56,630 bases of DNA from CAYMYN01 sp964394665 (GTDB lineage: Bacteria; Planctomycetota; UBA1135; GCA-002686595), in the NCBI GenBank assembly GCA_964394665.1, contig CAYMYN010000026.1, forward strand, positions 1 through 56,630, written 5' to 3'. The notes beneath the pieces are model-generated. The model was given only the letters and a program-made list of their open reading frames with translations, ran no database searches and was not told where the DNA came from. Of the stretch, positions 34,885 through 41,924 are shown in pieces (position 1 is the first letter of the stretch; the number at the start of each line of letters is the position of its first letter). The position numbers and the translations under genes were made by a program.

Positions 34885-35214
34885 ATGCTGATGAGATCCA
34901 TGCCCGAGCGGCGCGAGTTGGCGGATCTCCTGGTCGAGGCCCTGGGCCCCGGGCGGGAGGGATCCCTGGTGCGCGCGCTCTGTCAGGAGTTCCTGCGCGG
35001 GGCCCTGGAGGGCCCGTCCCCCCCCGAGACCTTCGAGGACCTCGAGCGCGTGCTGTGCGCGCGGGCGGGCGGGCGCGGCGGCGACCGCGACGTCCTGCTC
35101 TGGACCGTGCGGGGCATCACCCACGCCCAGCCGGGGCTGCGGCTCAGCGACTTCGCCCGCGGCTACCGCGAGCGCCGCGGGCCCCCTCGCCCCGGCGTGT
35201 CCGACGGGCGGTGA
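34885..35214 (+). CDS. Small protein of unknown function
   Basis: A 109-residue, mostly helical protein, MLMRSMPERRELADLLVEAL at the start and LLWTVRGITHAQPGLRLSDF near the end. I do not recognise the family. Codon composition looks coding in the middle. Its last 52 bp overlap the 3' end of the opposite-strand GT4 gene, where both C-termini are Arg/Gly/Pro-rich, so one of the two may be slightly overextended. Alternative ATGs at 34891 and 34900 are in frame. Confidence 0.5.
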   Translation: MLMRSMPERRELADLLVEALGPGREGSLVRALCQEFLRGALEGPSPPETFEDLERVLCARAGGRGGDRDVLLWTVRGITHAQPGLRLSDFARGYRERRGPPRPGVSDGR

Positions 35215-36338
35215 ACGGCGCCGCGCCGCCGCGCGAGCTCCCAGGCCTCGACGAGCCGGCGCGCCGACCGGTCCCAGGTGAAGCCCGCGGCCCGTTGCGC
35301 GGCGGCCTCGAGCTCCGCCGGCGTCGCGCCGAGGGCCCGGCGGATCGCGGCGGCGCAGGCCGCGGCATCGTCCGGCGGGAAGGTGGGCGTGGCGGGCCCC
35401 GCGACCTCGGGCAACGCCCCCGCGGCGGCGACGGCCAGGGGCGCCCGCGCGCGCTGGGCCTCGAGGGCGCCGATGCCGAAGCCCTCGAGGCGCGAGGGCA
35501 GGACGAGGGCGGCGGCGCGGGCGAGATGGCCGGGGAGCTCCGCCTCCGCGAAGGGACCCGCGAAGTCCACGCGCGCGGCGACGCCGAGTTCCTGGGCCAG
35601 GGCGCGCAGGCGGGCCTCCTCGCCCGGCTTGGCCGCCCCGTGCAGCACCAGGCGCGGGAGCCCGGGATCGAGCGCCAGGGCGTTCAGCACGAGCGCCAGG
35701 TTCTTGCGCGGCTCGAGGTGCCCGATGCAGACCAGCGGCGCATCGTGGCCGGGGGCGCGCGGCAAGGGCTCGAAGTGGTCGGCCGCGTTGGGGACGACGG
35801 CCAGGCCCTCGGGATCGAGGCGGAAGCGGGCGAGCAGCTCGGCGCGCACGGTCTCGCTGACCGTCAGCACCGCGGCGGCCCCACGCAGGGCGCGGCCGAC
35901 GACGCCGCGCGCGATCAGACGCCGCGCGAAGGGCGCCATCTCGCCCGCCATGGCCCGCAGGTCGTGCAGCAGGAACGCGTAGGGCAGGGGCGAGCGCGGC
36001 GGGGTCGGCAGGTGCGCGCTGTGCACCAGGTCGTGGGGCTCGCCCCGTTCGCGGGCGCGCTCGCACTCCTCGAACCAGGCCCGGCCCTCGGCCAGGGCGC
36101 GCACCAGCGGCGGCCCCGCGGGTACCTCGGTGCGCACGCGCCGGGCCTCGGGCGGGAGTTCGAAGCCCAGGGGCTGGGCGCCCTCGAGCACGGTCAGCCG
36201 CCCGCCGCGCTGGGCGAGCAAGCGCGCCGCGCGCGGCAGGATCTCGAGCGCCTGGCGCCGCACGCCCCCCATGGGTTGGCCCAGCACGACCCCCGAGAGC
36301 AGGACCGCCGGAGCGGGGATCGGAGCGTCGCAGTCCAT
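35163..36338 (-). CDS. GT4-family glycosyltransferase
   Basis: A 391-residue GT-B fold enzyme. The N-terminal half has VLLSGVVLGQPMGGVRRQAL (acceptor side glycine loop) and HDLVHSAHLP. The C-terminal half carries the donor-binding features of family 4: VCIGHLEPRKNLALVLNAL, then LPSRLEGFGIGALEAQRARAP, the E-x7-E region, and VAAAGALPEVAG. It transfers a sugar from a nucleotide donor in the cytoplasm. The acceptor is unknown; the nearest neighbour upstream is the aldolase/EutN operon (41 bp), which is probably not functionally linked. Confidence 0.88.
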   Translation of the reverse strand: MDCDAPIPAPAVLLSGVVLGQPMGGVRRQALEILPRAARLLAQRGGRLTVLEGAQPLGFELPPEARRVRTEVPAGPPLVRALAEGRAWFEECERARERGEPHDLVHSAHLPTPPRSPLPYAFLLHDLRAMAGEMAPFARRLIARGVVGRALRGAAAVLTVSETVRAELLARFRLDPEGLAVVPNAADHFEPLPRAPGHDAPLVCIGHLEPRKNLALVLNALALDPGLPRLVLHGAAKPGEEARLRALAQELGVAARVDFAGPFAEAELPGHLARAAALVLPSRLEGFGIGALEAQRARAPLAVAAAGALPEVAGPATPTFPPDDAAACAAAIRRALGATPAELEAAAQRAAGFTWDRSARRLVEAWELARRRGAVHRPSDTPGRGGPRRSR

Positions 36339-36379
36339 GCCGCGGGTGGGGTGGGCGGGCCGGTGCTACCCGCGCGGAG

Positions 36380-37099
36380 TCAGAGCCCGCAACGATTCTC
36401 GAGCGTGTTCGTGGTCGTGATCCCGAGCGCGGCGCGCGTCGCGAGCAGCTTCGCCACCGCCTCGGGGGGCAGCGGCTCGAGCGGCCCACGCACGGCCATC
36501 GCCAGCAGCAGGATCCGCGCGGTGTGCTCGAGCATGTCGAGCTTCTTGAAGGCCTCCAGGAGGTTCGTGCCCAGGGTCACCGAGCCGTGGTTCTTCATCA
36601 GCACGGTGTCCGAGCAGCGCACGATCTTGCGGATGGACTCGGGCAGCTCGTCCGTCCCCGGCGTCGCGAAGGGGGCCGTCGGGATCCCGCCAATCGTGAC
36701 CACGATCTCGGGGATCAGCGGCATCTGCAGGTCCACGCCGGCGATCGTCAAGGCCACCGCGTGGGGCGGGTGGCAGTGCAGCACGGCGCGCATCTCGGGG
36801 CGCTCCGCGTAGCTCACCAGGTGGATCCCGGTCTCGCTCGAGGCGCGCGGGCCGCCGTCGAGCACGCGGCCCTGCATGTCGACGTGCGCCAGGTGTTGGG
36901 GCGCGAGGAAACCCTTCATCGCGCCGGCCGGCGTGATCAGCACCGTGCCATCCTGCATGCGCGCGGAGAGGTTCCCGTCCGCGCCGACGATGAACTGCTT
37001 CTGGTAGCACAGGCGGCCGATCTCGCAGATCGCGTTGCGCAGCCGCGCCTCCTCGTCGGACCAGCCGTGGTGCGCGGCGAGCTCGTCGATCGTGTTCAA
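36380..37099 (-). CDS. Class II aldolase, microcompartment-linked (fuculose/rhamnulose-phosphate aldolase type)
   Basis: A 239-residue zinc aldolase of the AraD/FucA family. Visible family features are LCYQKQFIVGADGNLSARMQDGTVLITPAGAMKG (substrate phosphate and start of the active site), VLHCHPPHAVALTIAG (the H-x-H metal pair) and LMKNHGSVTLGTNLLEAF with the third His. The known planctomycete microcompartment aldolase cleaves L-fuculose- or L-rhamnulose-1-phosphate to lactaldehyde plus DHAP. It starts at a TTG that overlaps the preceding EutN stop (TTGA), so it is fourth in a EutN-EutN-EutN-aldolase operon. The C-terminal ~20 residues (LGITTTNTLENRCGL) are a possible interaction tail. Confidence 0.9.
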   Translation of the reverse strand: MNTIDELAAHHGWSDEEARLRNAICEIGRLCYQKQFIVGADGNLSARMQDGTVLITPAGAMKGFLAPQHLAHVDMQGRVLDGGPRASSETGIHLVSYAERPEMRAVLHCHPPHAVALTIAGVDLQMPLIPEIVVTIGGIPTAPFATPGTDELPESIRKIVRCSDTVLMKNHGSVTLGTNLLEAFKKLDMLEHTARILLLAMAVRGPLEPLPPEAVAKLLATRAALGITTTNTLENRCGL

Positions 37100-37428
37100 G
37101 AACCGGCCTCCCTGGCGGCGCCCAGCGGCTCGCGCTCGCGGTGGTCGTAGGCGAGCCGTCCGCCCAGCTCGACGTAGTCCACCACCGCGACCACGATCGT
37201 CTTCACCGGTCCGCCGGGCAGGTCGAGGAGCTGGCGGCCGCTGTTGCCCTCGTCCAGCACCAGCACCCGGTCGCCGACCCCGGCCCCGATGCGGTCGATG
37301 CCGATGCGCGTCTTGGCCGTGCGCTCGCCGGTCGGCGTCACCGGCCGCAACAGGAGCAGCGTGCGGCCTTCGAGGGCCGCGATCTCCACCGGGCTGACCA
37401 CCGTTCCGACGACGTCCGCGAGGAACAT
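37096..37428 (-). CDS. eutN: EutN/CcmL-type microcompartment vertex protein (third in order)
   Basis: A 110-residue BMC-P (pentamer) protein. The start MFLADVVGTVVSPVEIAALEGRTLLLLRPV is the family's first strand pair, then IGAGVGDRVLVLDEGNSGRQLL with the pore-lining G-x-S-x-R loop, and VVAVVDYVELGG at the end. The ~15-residue C-terminal extension is specific to this copy. Pentamers cap the vertices of icosahedral protein shells. Its ATG overlaps the upstream EutN stop (TGATG), and its stop overlaps the aldolase start. Confidence 0.93.
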   Translation of the reverse strand: MFLADVVGTVVSPVEIAALEGRTLLLLRPVTPTGERTAKTRIGIDRIGAGVGDRVLVLDEGNSGRQLLDLPGGPVKTIVVAVVDYVELGGRLAYDHREREPLGAAREAGS

Positions 37429-37721
37429 CAGGGCGCCCCCCAGCCGATGTCGCGGCCGAGCACCGTGGCCTCCTCGACGAAGCCGATGATGGCCGCGTCC
37501 ACGGGCACGAAGGTCTCGGGGCAGGCCAGGGCCGCCTCGCGCCCGTCGACGAAGCTCACGAGGTCGCCGGGGCCGGCCGACACGCACTGGGTCGCCACGA
37601 GCGCGTCGCCCATGGGCTCGCCGCGTTCGTCGAGCGGCTGGATCCACTGCAGGGAGACGCCCGTGAGCCCCGCGTACCGCTGGCTGGCCACGACCCTGCC
37701 GATCACGCGCGCGAGGTACAC
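37428..37721 (-). CDS. eutN: EutN/CcmL-type microcompartment vertex protein (second in order)
   Basis: A 97-residue BMC-P protein beginning MYLARVIGRVVASQRYAGLTG from a GTG start, then LQWIQPLDERGEPMGD, VSAGPGDLVSFVDGREAALAC and AAIIGFVEEATVLG. It lacks the strict S-x-R pore loop (reads DGREAAL), suggesting a different pore. It lies 4 bp downstream of the first EutN gene and overlaps the next by 1 bp. Three paralogues with distinct pores are typical of planctomycete/verrucomicrobial shells. Confidence 0.92.
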   Translation of the reverse strand: MYLARVIGRVVASQRYAGLTGVSLQWIQPLDERGEPMGDALVATQCVSAGPGDLVSFVDGREAALACPETFVPVDAAIIGFVEEATVLGRDIGWGAP

Positions 37722-37725
37722 GGCG

Positions 37726-38019
37726 TCAGGCCCACTTCTCGTAGACGTTCTTCCCGCCCAGGTCCCACGAGTCGACGATGGCCATGATCACCGCGTCGCA
37801 GGGCTTGCCCTCGGTGATCGAGGTCTGGCGCGCGCTCGAGCCGGTCGCGTAGAGCACGACGTCCTCCGGCCCGGCGCCGATCGCGTCCACCGCGACGACG
37901 TACTGGTCCTTGGGCCGGTTGTGTTGGTCGTGGACCTGCACCACGAGCAGCTTGTGGTCGCCCATCTTGGCGTCCTTCTGCGTGGCGACGACGCTGCCGA
38001 GCACCTTGCCGATCAGCAT
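37726..38019 (-). CDS. eutN: EutN/CcmL-type microcompartment vertex protein (first in order)
   Basis: A 97-residue BMC-P protein, the closest of the three to the family consensus: LIGKVLGSVVATQKDAKMGDH, LLVVQVHDQHNRP, VAVDAIGAGPEDVVLYATGSSARQTS (S-S-A-R pore loop) and AVIMAIVDSWDLGG near the end. The ATG at 38019 is the first gene of the operon; 44 bp separate it from the stop of the isomerase gene upstream on the same strand, so a promoter may lie in or before that gene. No BMC-H/BMC-T hexamer gene or other pathway enzyme is in the window. Confidence 0.95.
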   Translation of the reverse strand: MLIGKVLGSVVATQKDAKMGDHKLLVVQVHDQHNRPKDQYVVAVDAIGAGPEDVVLYATGSSARQTSITEGKPCDAVIMAIVDSWDLGGKNVYEKWA

Positions 38020-38063
38020 GGGGGGATCCGGGTGGGGAGCGGGAAGGGGAGCGCGGGCGCCGG

Positions 38064-39494
38064 TCAGGGCCGGTCGAGGAAGGTGAACACCTGGTCGGGG
38101 CGCAGGATGCCGTCGACGAACGCCCGGCGGCGCTCGGCGCGCACGTGACCCGCCATGACCTCCCACACGGGAGCGGGACGCCGGTCGCCGATCCAGAGTA
38201 ACACGCACCCTCCCGGGATCTGCACCGGACCCACCAGCCGCGCGCGCGGGTCGTCGGCGGGGGAGCCGGGCGTGTAGGCGCCCGTGTCGAACTGCGCGAA
38301 GGCCGCGCCGCGCAGGGGCGCGGGGATGCGTGCGTCGCCGCGCGTCGCGTAGCCCAGGAGCCCGCGCCGCTCGCGCGACTCGGGGTCCTCCGTGCGCAGC
38401 TCGACCAAGCGCTCGAAATCGGCCCGACCGCGGATCTCGCGCGCGAGGTCGCGCAGCACGGTCTCGGCCTCCTCGAACGTGCGCGGCACGAACTCGTTGC
38501 GGAAGCGACCCGCGCGTAGGACGAGCGCCGAGAGCTCGAGCGCCTCGCCGTACAGCGCGTCGTAGTGCTCGCGTTCGGTCAGGTACACCTCGCGCAAGCG
38601 GGCGGCGTCGTATTGGCGCTCGACCCACAGCCGCGCCAGGGCCGCGATGTGCACCGTCGGGTCGCGTCGCAGGGTGTCGAGGGACATGCCCTGGGTGGCG
38701 AGCAGTTGCTCGTAGGGCAGGCCGGCGAAGCGCGGGTCGGCCTGGGCCTCGCGGCGGCGGCGCTCGAGCTCCTCCTCGACCGCGCGCTCCACGGCCCGCG
38801 GATCGAGGTCGACCAGGCGCGCACGCATCTTCTTGTGCAGGAGGAGCTGGTAGCAGGCTTCGCGCAGCTCCTCGGCGCCGATCTGCCCGCGCAGGTGGCG
38901 GGCGAAGTCGGCGAGCGAGACCTCGACGTCGGCGCAGCGCACGAGCAATCCGCCCGAGCGCGCCGGGTCGAGCTCCTCGAGCCCGCGCTCGGCGAGCACG
39001 CCCTCGAGCCACATCTCCTGCTGCTCGGCGCTGATGGGCTGGCCCTCGCCGATGCCCAGCGCCCGCCGCGCGAGGGTCTCCTGCACGATCGAGAGCCGCA
39101 GGAAGCGCCGGAACTCCTGGGGATCGATGCGATTGCGCTCGAGCATGCCGACAAGGCCGCCTTCCTCGCCCTCGCGGCGCGACTCGCGGTCGAGCTCCTG
39201 CCAGCGCGCCTCGACGCGGGCCGCGTCGATGCGCAGGCCGCGCTCGCGTTCGAGGGCCTCCAGCACGCGCGACTTCAGCAGGTGCAGGAGCGCCTCGCGG
39301 CCATCCTGCGAGCGCCCGTGGCGGTCGAGCAGCAGCTCGTCGAGTTCCTCGAAGGTCAGCGCGTCCGTGCCGGCGCGCGCCGCGAGCTCGCGTCCGACCT
39401 CCGGCTCACCGGCCCCCTGGAAGGCGGTGTTCGCCGCGCGCGGCGCGGACGGGAAGGCCGCGAGGGCCAGGAGCAGGGGGAGGACGGCGCGCAT
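38064..39494 (-). CDS. Exported parvulin/SurA-type peptidyl-prolyl isomerase
   Basis: A 476-residue protein with a signal peptide (MRAVLPLLLALAAFPSAPRAA). The N-terminal and middle parts are helical SurA-like chaperone modules (LLLDRHGRSQDGREALLHLLKSRVLEAL; RFLRLSIVQETLARRALG). The parvulin domain is at about 330-450 (ELSALVLRAGRF, EAETVLRDLAREIRGRADFERLVEL, GLLGYATRGDARIPAPLRGAAFAQFDTG). It should act on outer-membrane or secreted proteins in the periplasm. A 167-bp region upstream is shared with the divergent YceI gene. Confidence 0.82.
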   Translation of the reverse strand: MRAVLPLLLALAAFPSAPRAANTAFQGAGEPEVGRELAARAGTDALTFEELDELLLDRHGRSQDGREALLHLLKSRVLEALERERGLRIDAARVEARWQELDRESRREGEEGGLVGMLERNRIDPQEFRRFLRLSIVQETLARRALGIGEGQPISAEQQEMWLEGVLAERGLEELDPARSGGLLVRCADVEVSLADFARHLRGQIGAEELREACYQLLLHKKMRARLVDLDPRAVERAVEEELERRRREAQADPRFAGLPYEQLLATQGMSLDTLRRDPTVHIAALARLWVERQYDAARLREVYLTEREHYDALYGEALELSALVLRAGRFRNEFVPRTFEEAETVLRDLAREIRGRADFERLVELRTEDPESRERRGLLGYATRGDARIPAPLRGAAFAQFDTGAYTPGSPADDPRARLVGPVQIPGGCVLLWIGDRRPAPVWEVMAGHVRAERRRAFVDGILRPDQVFTFLDRP

Positions 39495-39661
39495 GCGGCC
39501 GGGATCCTATCGACGCACCGCCGTGGGGGGCAAACCCGGGACCCGGGTCCGCCGCGACCAGGTCTTTCCCGTTCCGAACTTCAGGCCTCGCCCCGGGCGG
39601 TCTAACCTCGTCGCGCTCCGGGGCGCCCCGGAGCTTCCCGACCCCACGACCGGAGATCCAC

Positions 39662-40276
39662 ATGTTCGTCAAGCCGCTCCTGCTCGTCGCCGGCCTCGCC
39701 GGCGTTGCCCTGCTCGCTCCCTCGAGTTCCCCCGCGACCGCCCCGGCGGTCGAGGCCGCCTCCGCCGCCAAGACCTACGACGTCGACCGCGTGCACTCGG
39801 CGGTGATCTTCCGCGTGATGCACCTGGGCACCGCCTGGAACTTCGGCCGCTTCAACGAGTTCAGCGGCTCGATCCGCTTCGACGAGGAGAAGCCGGAGAA
39901 CAGCAGCGTCGAGATCGAGGTGGCTGCCACCAGCGTCGACACCGCCAACCGCGGCCGCGACGACCACCTGCGCGGCTCGGACTTCTTCGAGTCCAAGCAG
40001 TTCCCGACGATCACCTTCAAGAGCACCCAGGTGAAGGCGCTGGGCACGGACCGCTACGAGCTCAGCGGCGACCTGACGCTGCGCGGCACGAGCAAGCCGA
40101 TCACCTTCGAGATCCAGAAGACCGGCGAGGGCCGCAACCGCCAGGGCAAGGCGCTGATCGGCTTCTACGGCGAGTTCCAGGTCGATCGCCTGGCCCACGG
40201 CGTCAGCTACATGCCCGACGGCCTGGGCAAGGACGTCTTCGTGACCGTCAGCCTCGAGGCCGCCCAGCGCGACTGA
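39662..40276 (+). CDS. YceI-family lipid-binding protein
   Basis: A 204-residue exported protein (signal peptide about 1-30 ending AEAASA) of the YceI/polyisoprenoid-binding lipocalin-like family. Visible are TYDVDRVHSAVIFRVMHLG, GRFNEFSGSIRFDEEKPENSSVEIEV, NRGRDDHLRGSDFFESKQFPTITFKST and LTLRGTSKPITFEI, which are its conserved strands. Members bind long isoprenoids or fatty amides in a barrel. A good GGAG precedes the ATG. It is followed 21 bp later by a membrane protein and is divergent from the isomerase. Confidence 0.93.
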   Translation: MFVKPLLLVAGLAGVALLAPSSSPATAPAVEAASAAKTYDVDRVHSAVIFRVMHLGTAWNFGRFNEFSGSIRFDEEKPENSSVEIEVAATSVDTANRGRDDHLRGSDFFESKQFPTITFKSTQVKALGTDRYELSGDLTLRGTSKPITFEIQKTGEGRNRQGKALIGFYGEFQVDRLAHGVSYMPDGLGKDVFVTVSLEAAQRD

Positions 40277-40297
40277 GCCACACTCCCCCGGCTCCCC

Positions 40298-41185
40298 ATG
40301 GAACTCTGGCGCTCGACGATCCTGCCCGCGACGGCGCCCTTCGCCGTCGCGTTGCTCGTGCTCCTGCCCGCGGCGCTCCTGCGGGGCGGCCGGCGGGAGG
40401 GCGGCGCGCCCGCGCCCCTGCGGCTCCCGCTGGCGGGCGGGATCGCGGTCGCCGCGGGTTACTCCGTGGGGAGCTGGTTCCTGGTGGGCCTGCCCCAGTG
40501 GCCGGCGGTCAGCGCCGACGAGCGCCTGCTGTGGCTCGTCTGCGCGGCCGCCCTGGTCGCGGGCCTGGGCGGGTCGTTCGCCGGGCGCGCGGCCCGGGTG
40601 TTCGGGGCCCTGCAAGCCCTGCTCGCCGCGGGCGCCGCCTGGTGGTTGCTCGAGCGGGCCCTCGAGCACATCTATCCCGGCCGCGAGGGGGCCTTCGCGG
40701 TGGCCGCCCTGGCCGCGGCGATCGTGCTGCTCGTCGGTGGTCTGGCGCTGCTCGCCCGCCAGCGCCCCGGAGTCCTGACGCCGCTGCTGCTCGTCGCGAC
40801 CGCCAGCGTGGCCGCCGGCGTCCTGGTGCTCGGGCGCACCGCCAAGCTGGGGCAATTCTCCGGAGCGCTGGCCTCGGCCCTCGCCGCCTGCGCCTTGGTG
40901 GGCCTGTGGCGCCGCAACCTGGTGCTCGCCGGCGGCGCCACCGCCGCCTTCGCCTTCGCCCTGGTCGGGCTCCTCGCGGCGGGCGTCACCTACAACGAGG
41001 TGCCCTTGCCCGCCGCGTTGCTGGTCGCCGTCGCGCCCCTCATGGCCGCCCTGGCCGAGCTCCCGGGCCTCGCGCGCCTGGGCTGCCGGCCGCACGCGAT
41101 CCTGCGCGCCGCGCTCGTGTTCCTGCCGCTCCTCGGTGCGCTCTACCTCGCCTGGGCTGGCCAGCCGCCGGCCTACGAGTACTGA
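40298..41185 (+). CDS. Polytopic membrane protein of unknown function
   Basis: A 295-residue protein with about nine hydrophobic segments separated by short loops (for example ILPATAPFAVALLVLLPAAL, LLWLVCAAALVAGLGG, AFAVAALAAAIVLLVGGLALL). It has no recognisable signature. The spacing to YceI (21 bp) suggests co-transcription. The C-terminus overlaps no gene; the ECF sigma gene starts about 100 bp later. Confidence 0.7.
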   Translation: MELWRSTILPATAPFAVALLVLLPAALLRGGRREGGAPAPLRLPLAGGIAVAAGYSVGSWFLVGLPQWPAVSADERLLWLVCAAALVAGLGGSFAGRAARVFGALQALLAAGAAWWLLERALEHIYPGREGAFAVAALAAAIVLLVGGLALLARQRPGVLTPLLLVATASVAAGVLVLGRTAKLGQFSGALASALAACALVGLWRRNLVLAGGATAAFAFALVGLLAAGVTYNEVPLPAALLVAVAPLMAALAELPGLARLGCRPHAILRAALVFLPLLGALYLAWAGQPPAYEY

Positions 41186-41291
41186 TCCGGCGGGCGGCGG
41201 GGAGCGCGCCCGAAGTTCACCCGGATTTCGCGCGGGATCCGGGCGCGCCGGGACAAGCTGCCGGCGGCGCCGCGTCCGGGCGCCCCCCGGC

Positions 41292-41924
41292 ATGGTCCAG
41301 CTCCCCTCCACCCCCGCCCCCGATGCGCCGCCCAACGCGGCGGACCTCGCTTGCCGCGACCGCATCCTGGCGGGCGACCGGCGCGCCGCCGAGCAGTTCT
41401 TCCGCGGCCACCTCGACGGGCTCTACGAGTTCGCCCACTACCGCGTCGGCGGGGATCGGGCGCGGGCCGAGGAGGTCGTGCAGGAGACCTTCGTCACCGC
41501 CTTCGAGCGCCTGGGCTCCTATGACGGCCGCGCGAGCCTGTTCGCCTGGTTGTGCGGCATCGCCCGCAACAAGGTGCGCAGCGAACGCCGTCGGCGCACC
41601 GGCCGGCCCCTCGACGAGGTGTTGGCCCAGAGCGACGCGGACATCGACCGCATCCTGGCCGAGGTCTCCCGCGAGCCCCTGCCCGACTGGGTGCTCGAGC
41701 AGGCCGAGACGCGCGAGCTGGTCGGCGCGACGCTCTCCTCCCTGCCCCCCGACTACCGCGAGGCCCTGGTCGGCAAGTACGTGGACGAGCTCTCGGTCCA
41801 GGAGGTCGGCGCGCGCCTGGGCAAGGGCACGAAGGCCGCCGAGTCGACCCTGACCCGCGCGCGCCTGGCCTTCGCGCGCATCTTCGAGCTGCTCGCGCGC
41901 CGCCGCGGGGAGAGCGAGCCGTGA
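41292..41924 (+). CDS. ECF-family RNA polymerase sigma factor
   Basis: A 210-residue sigma factor. Region 2 spans about 25-95 (CRDRILAGDRRAAEQFFRGH, AEEVVQETFVTAFERLGSYD, LFAWLCGIARNKVRSERRR), and region 4 about 145-205 (LSSLPPDYREALVGKYVDELSVQEVGARLGKGTKAAESTLTRA, a helix-turn-helix). The start at 41292 is the first ATG before the conserved region. The TGA overlaps the GTG start of the large membrane protein that follows (GTGA), the usual position of a cognate anti-sigma factor. Confidence 0.93.
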   Translation: MVQLPSTPAPDAPPNAADLACRDRILAGDRRAAEQFFRGHLDGLYEFAHYRVGGDRARAEEVVQETFVTAFERLGSYDGRASLFAWLCGIARNKVRSERRRRTGRPLDEVLAQSDADIDRILAEVSREPLPDWVLEQAETRELVGATLSSLPPDYREALVGKYVDELSVQEVGARLGKGTKAAESTLTRARLAFARIFELLARRRGESEP

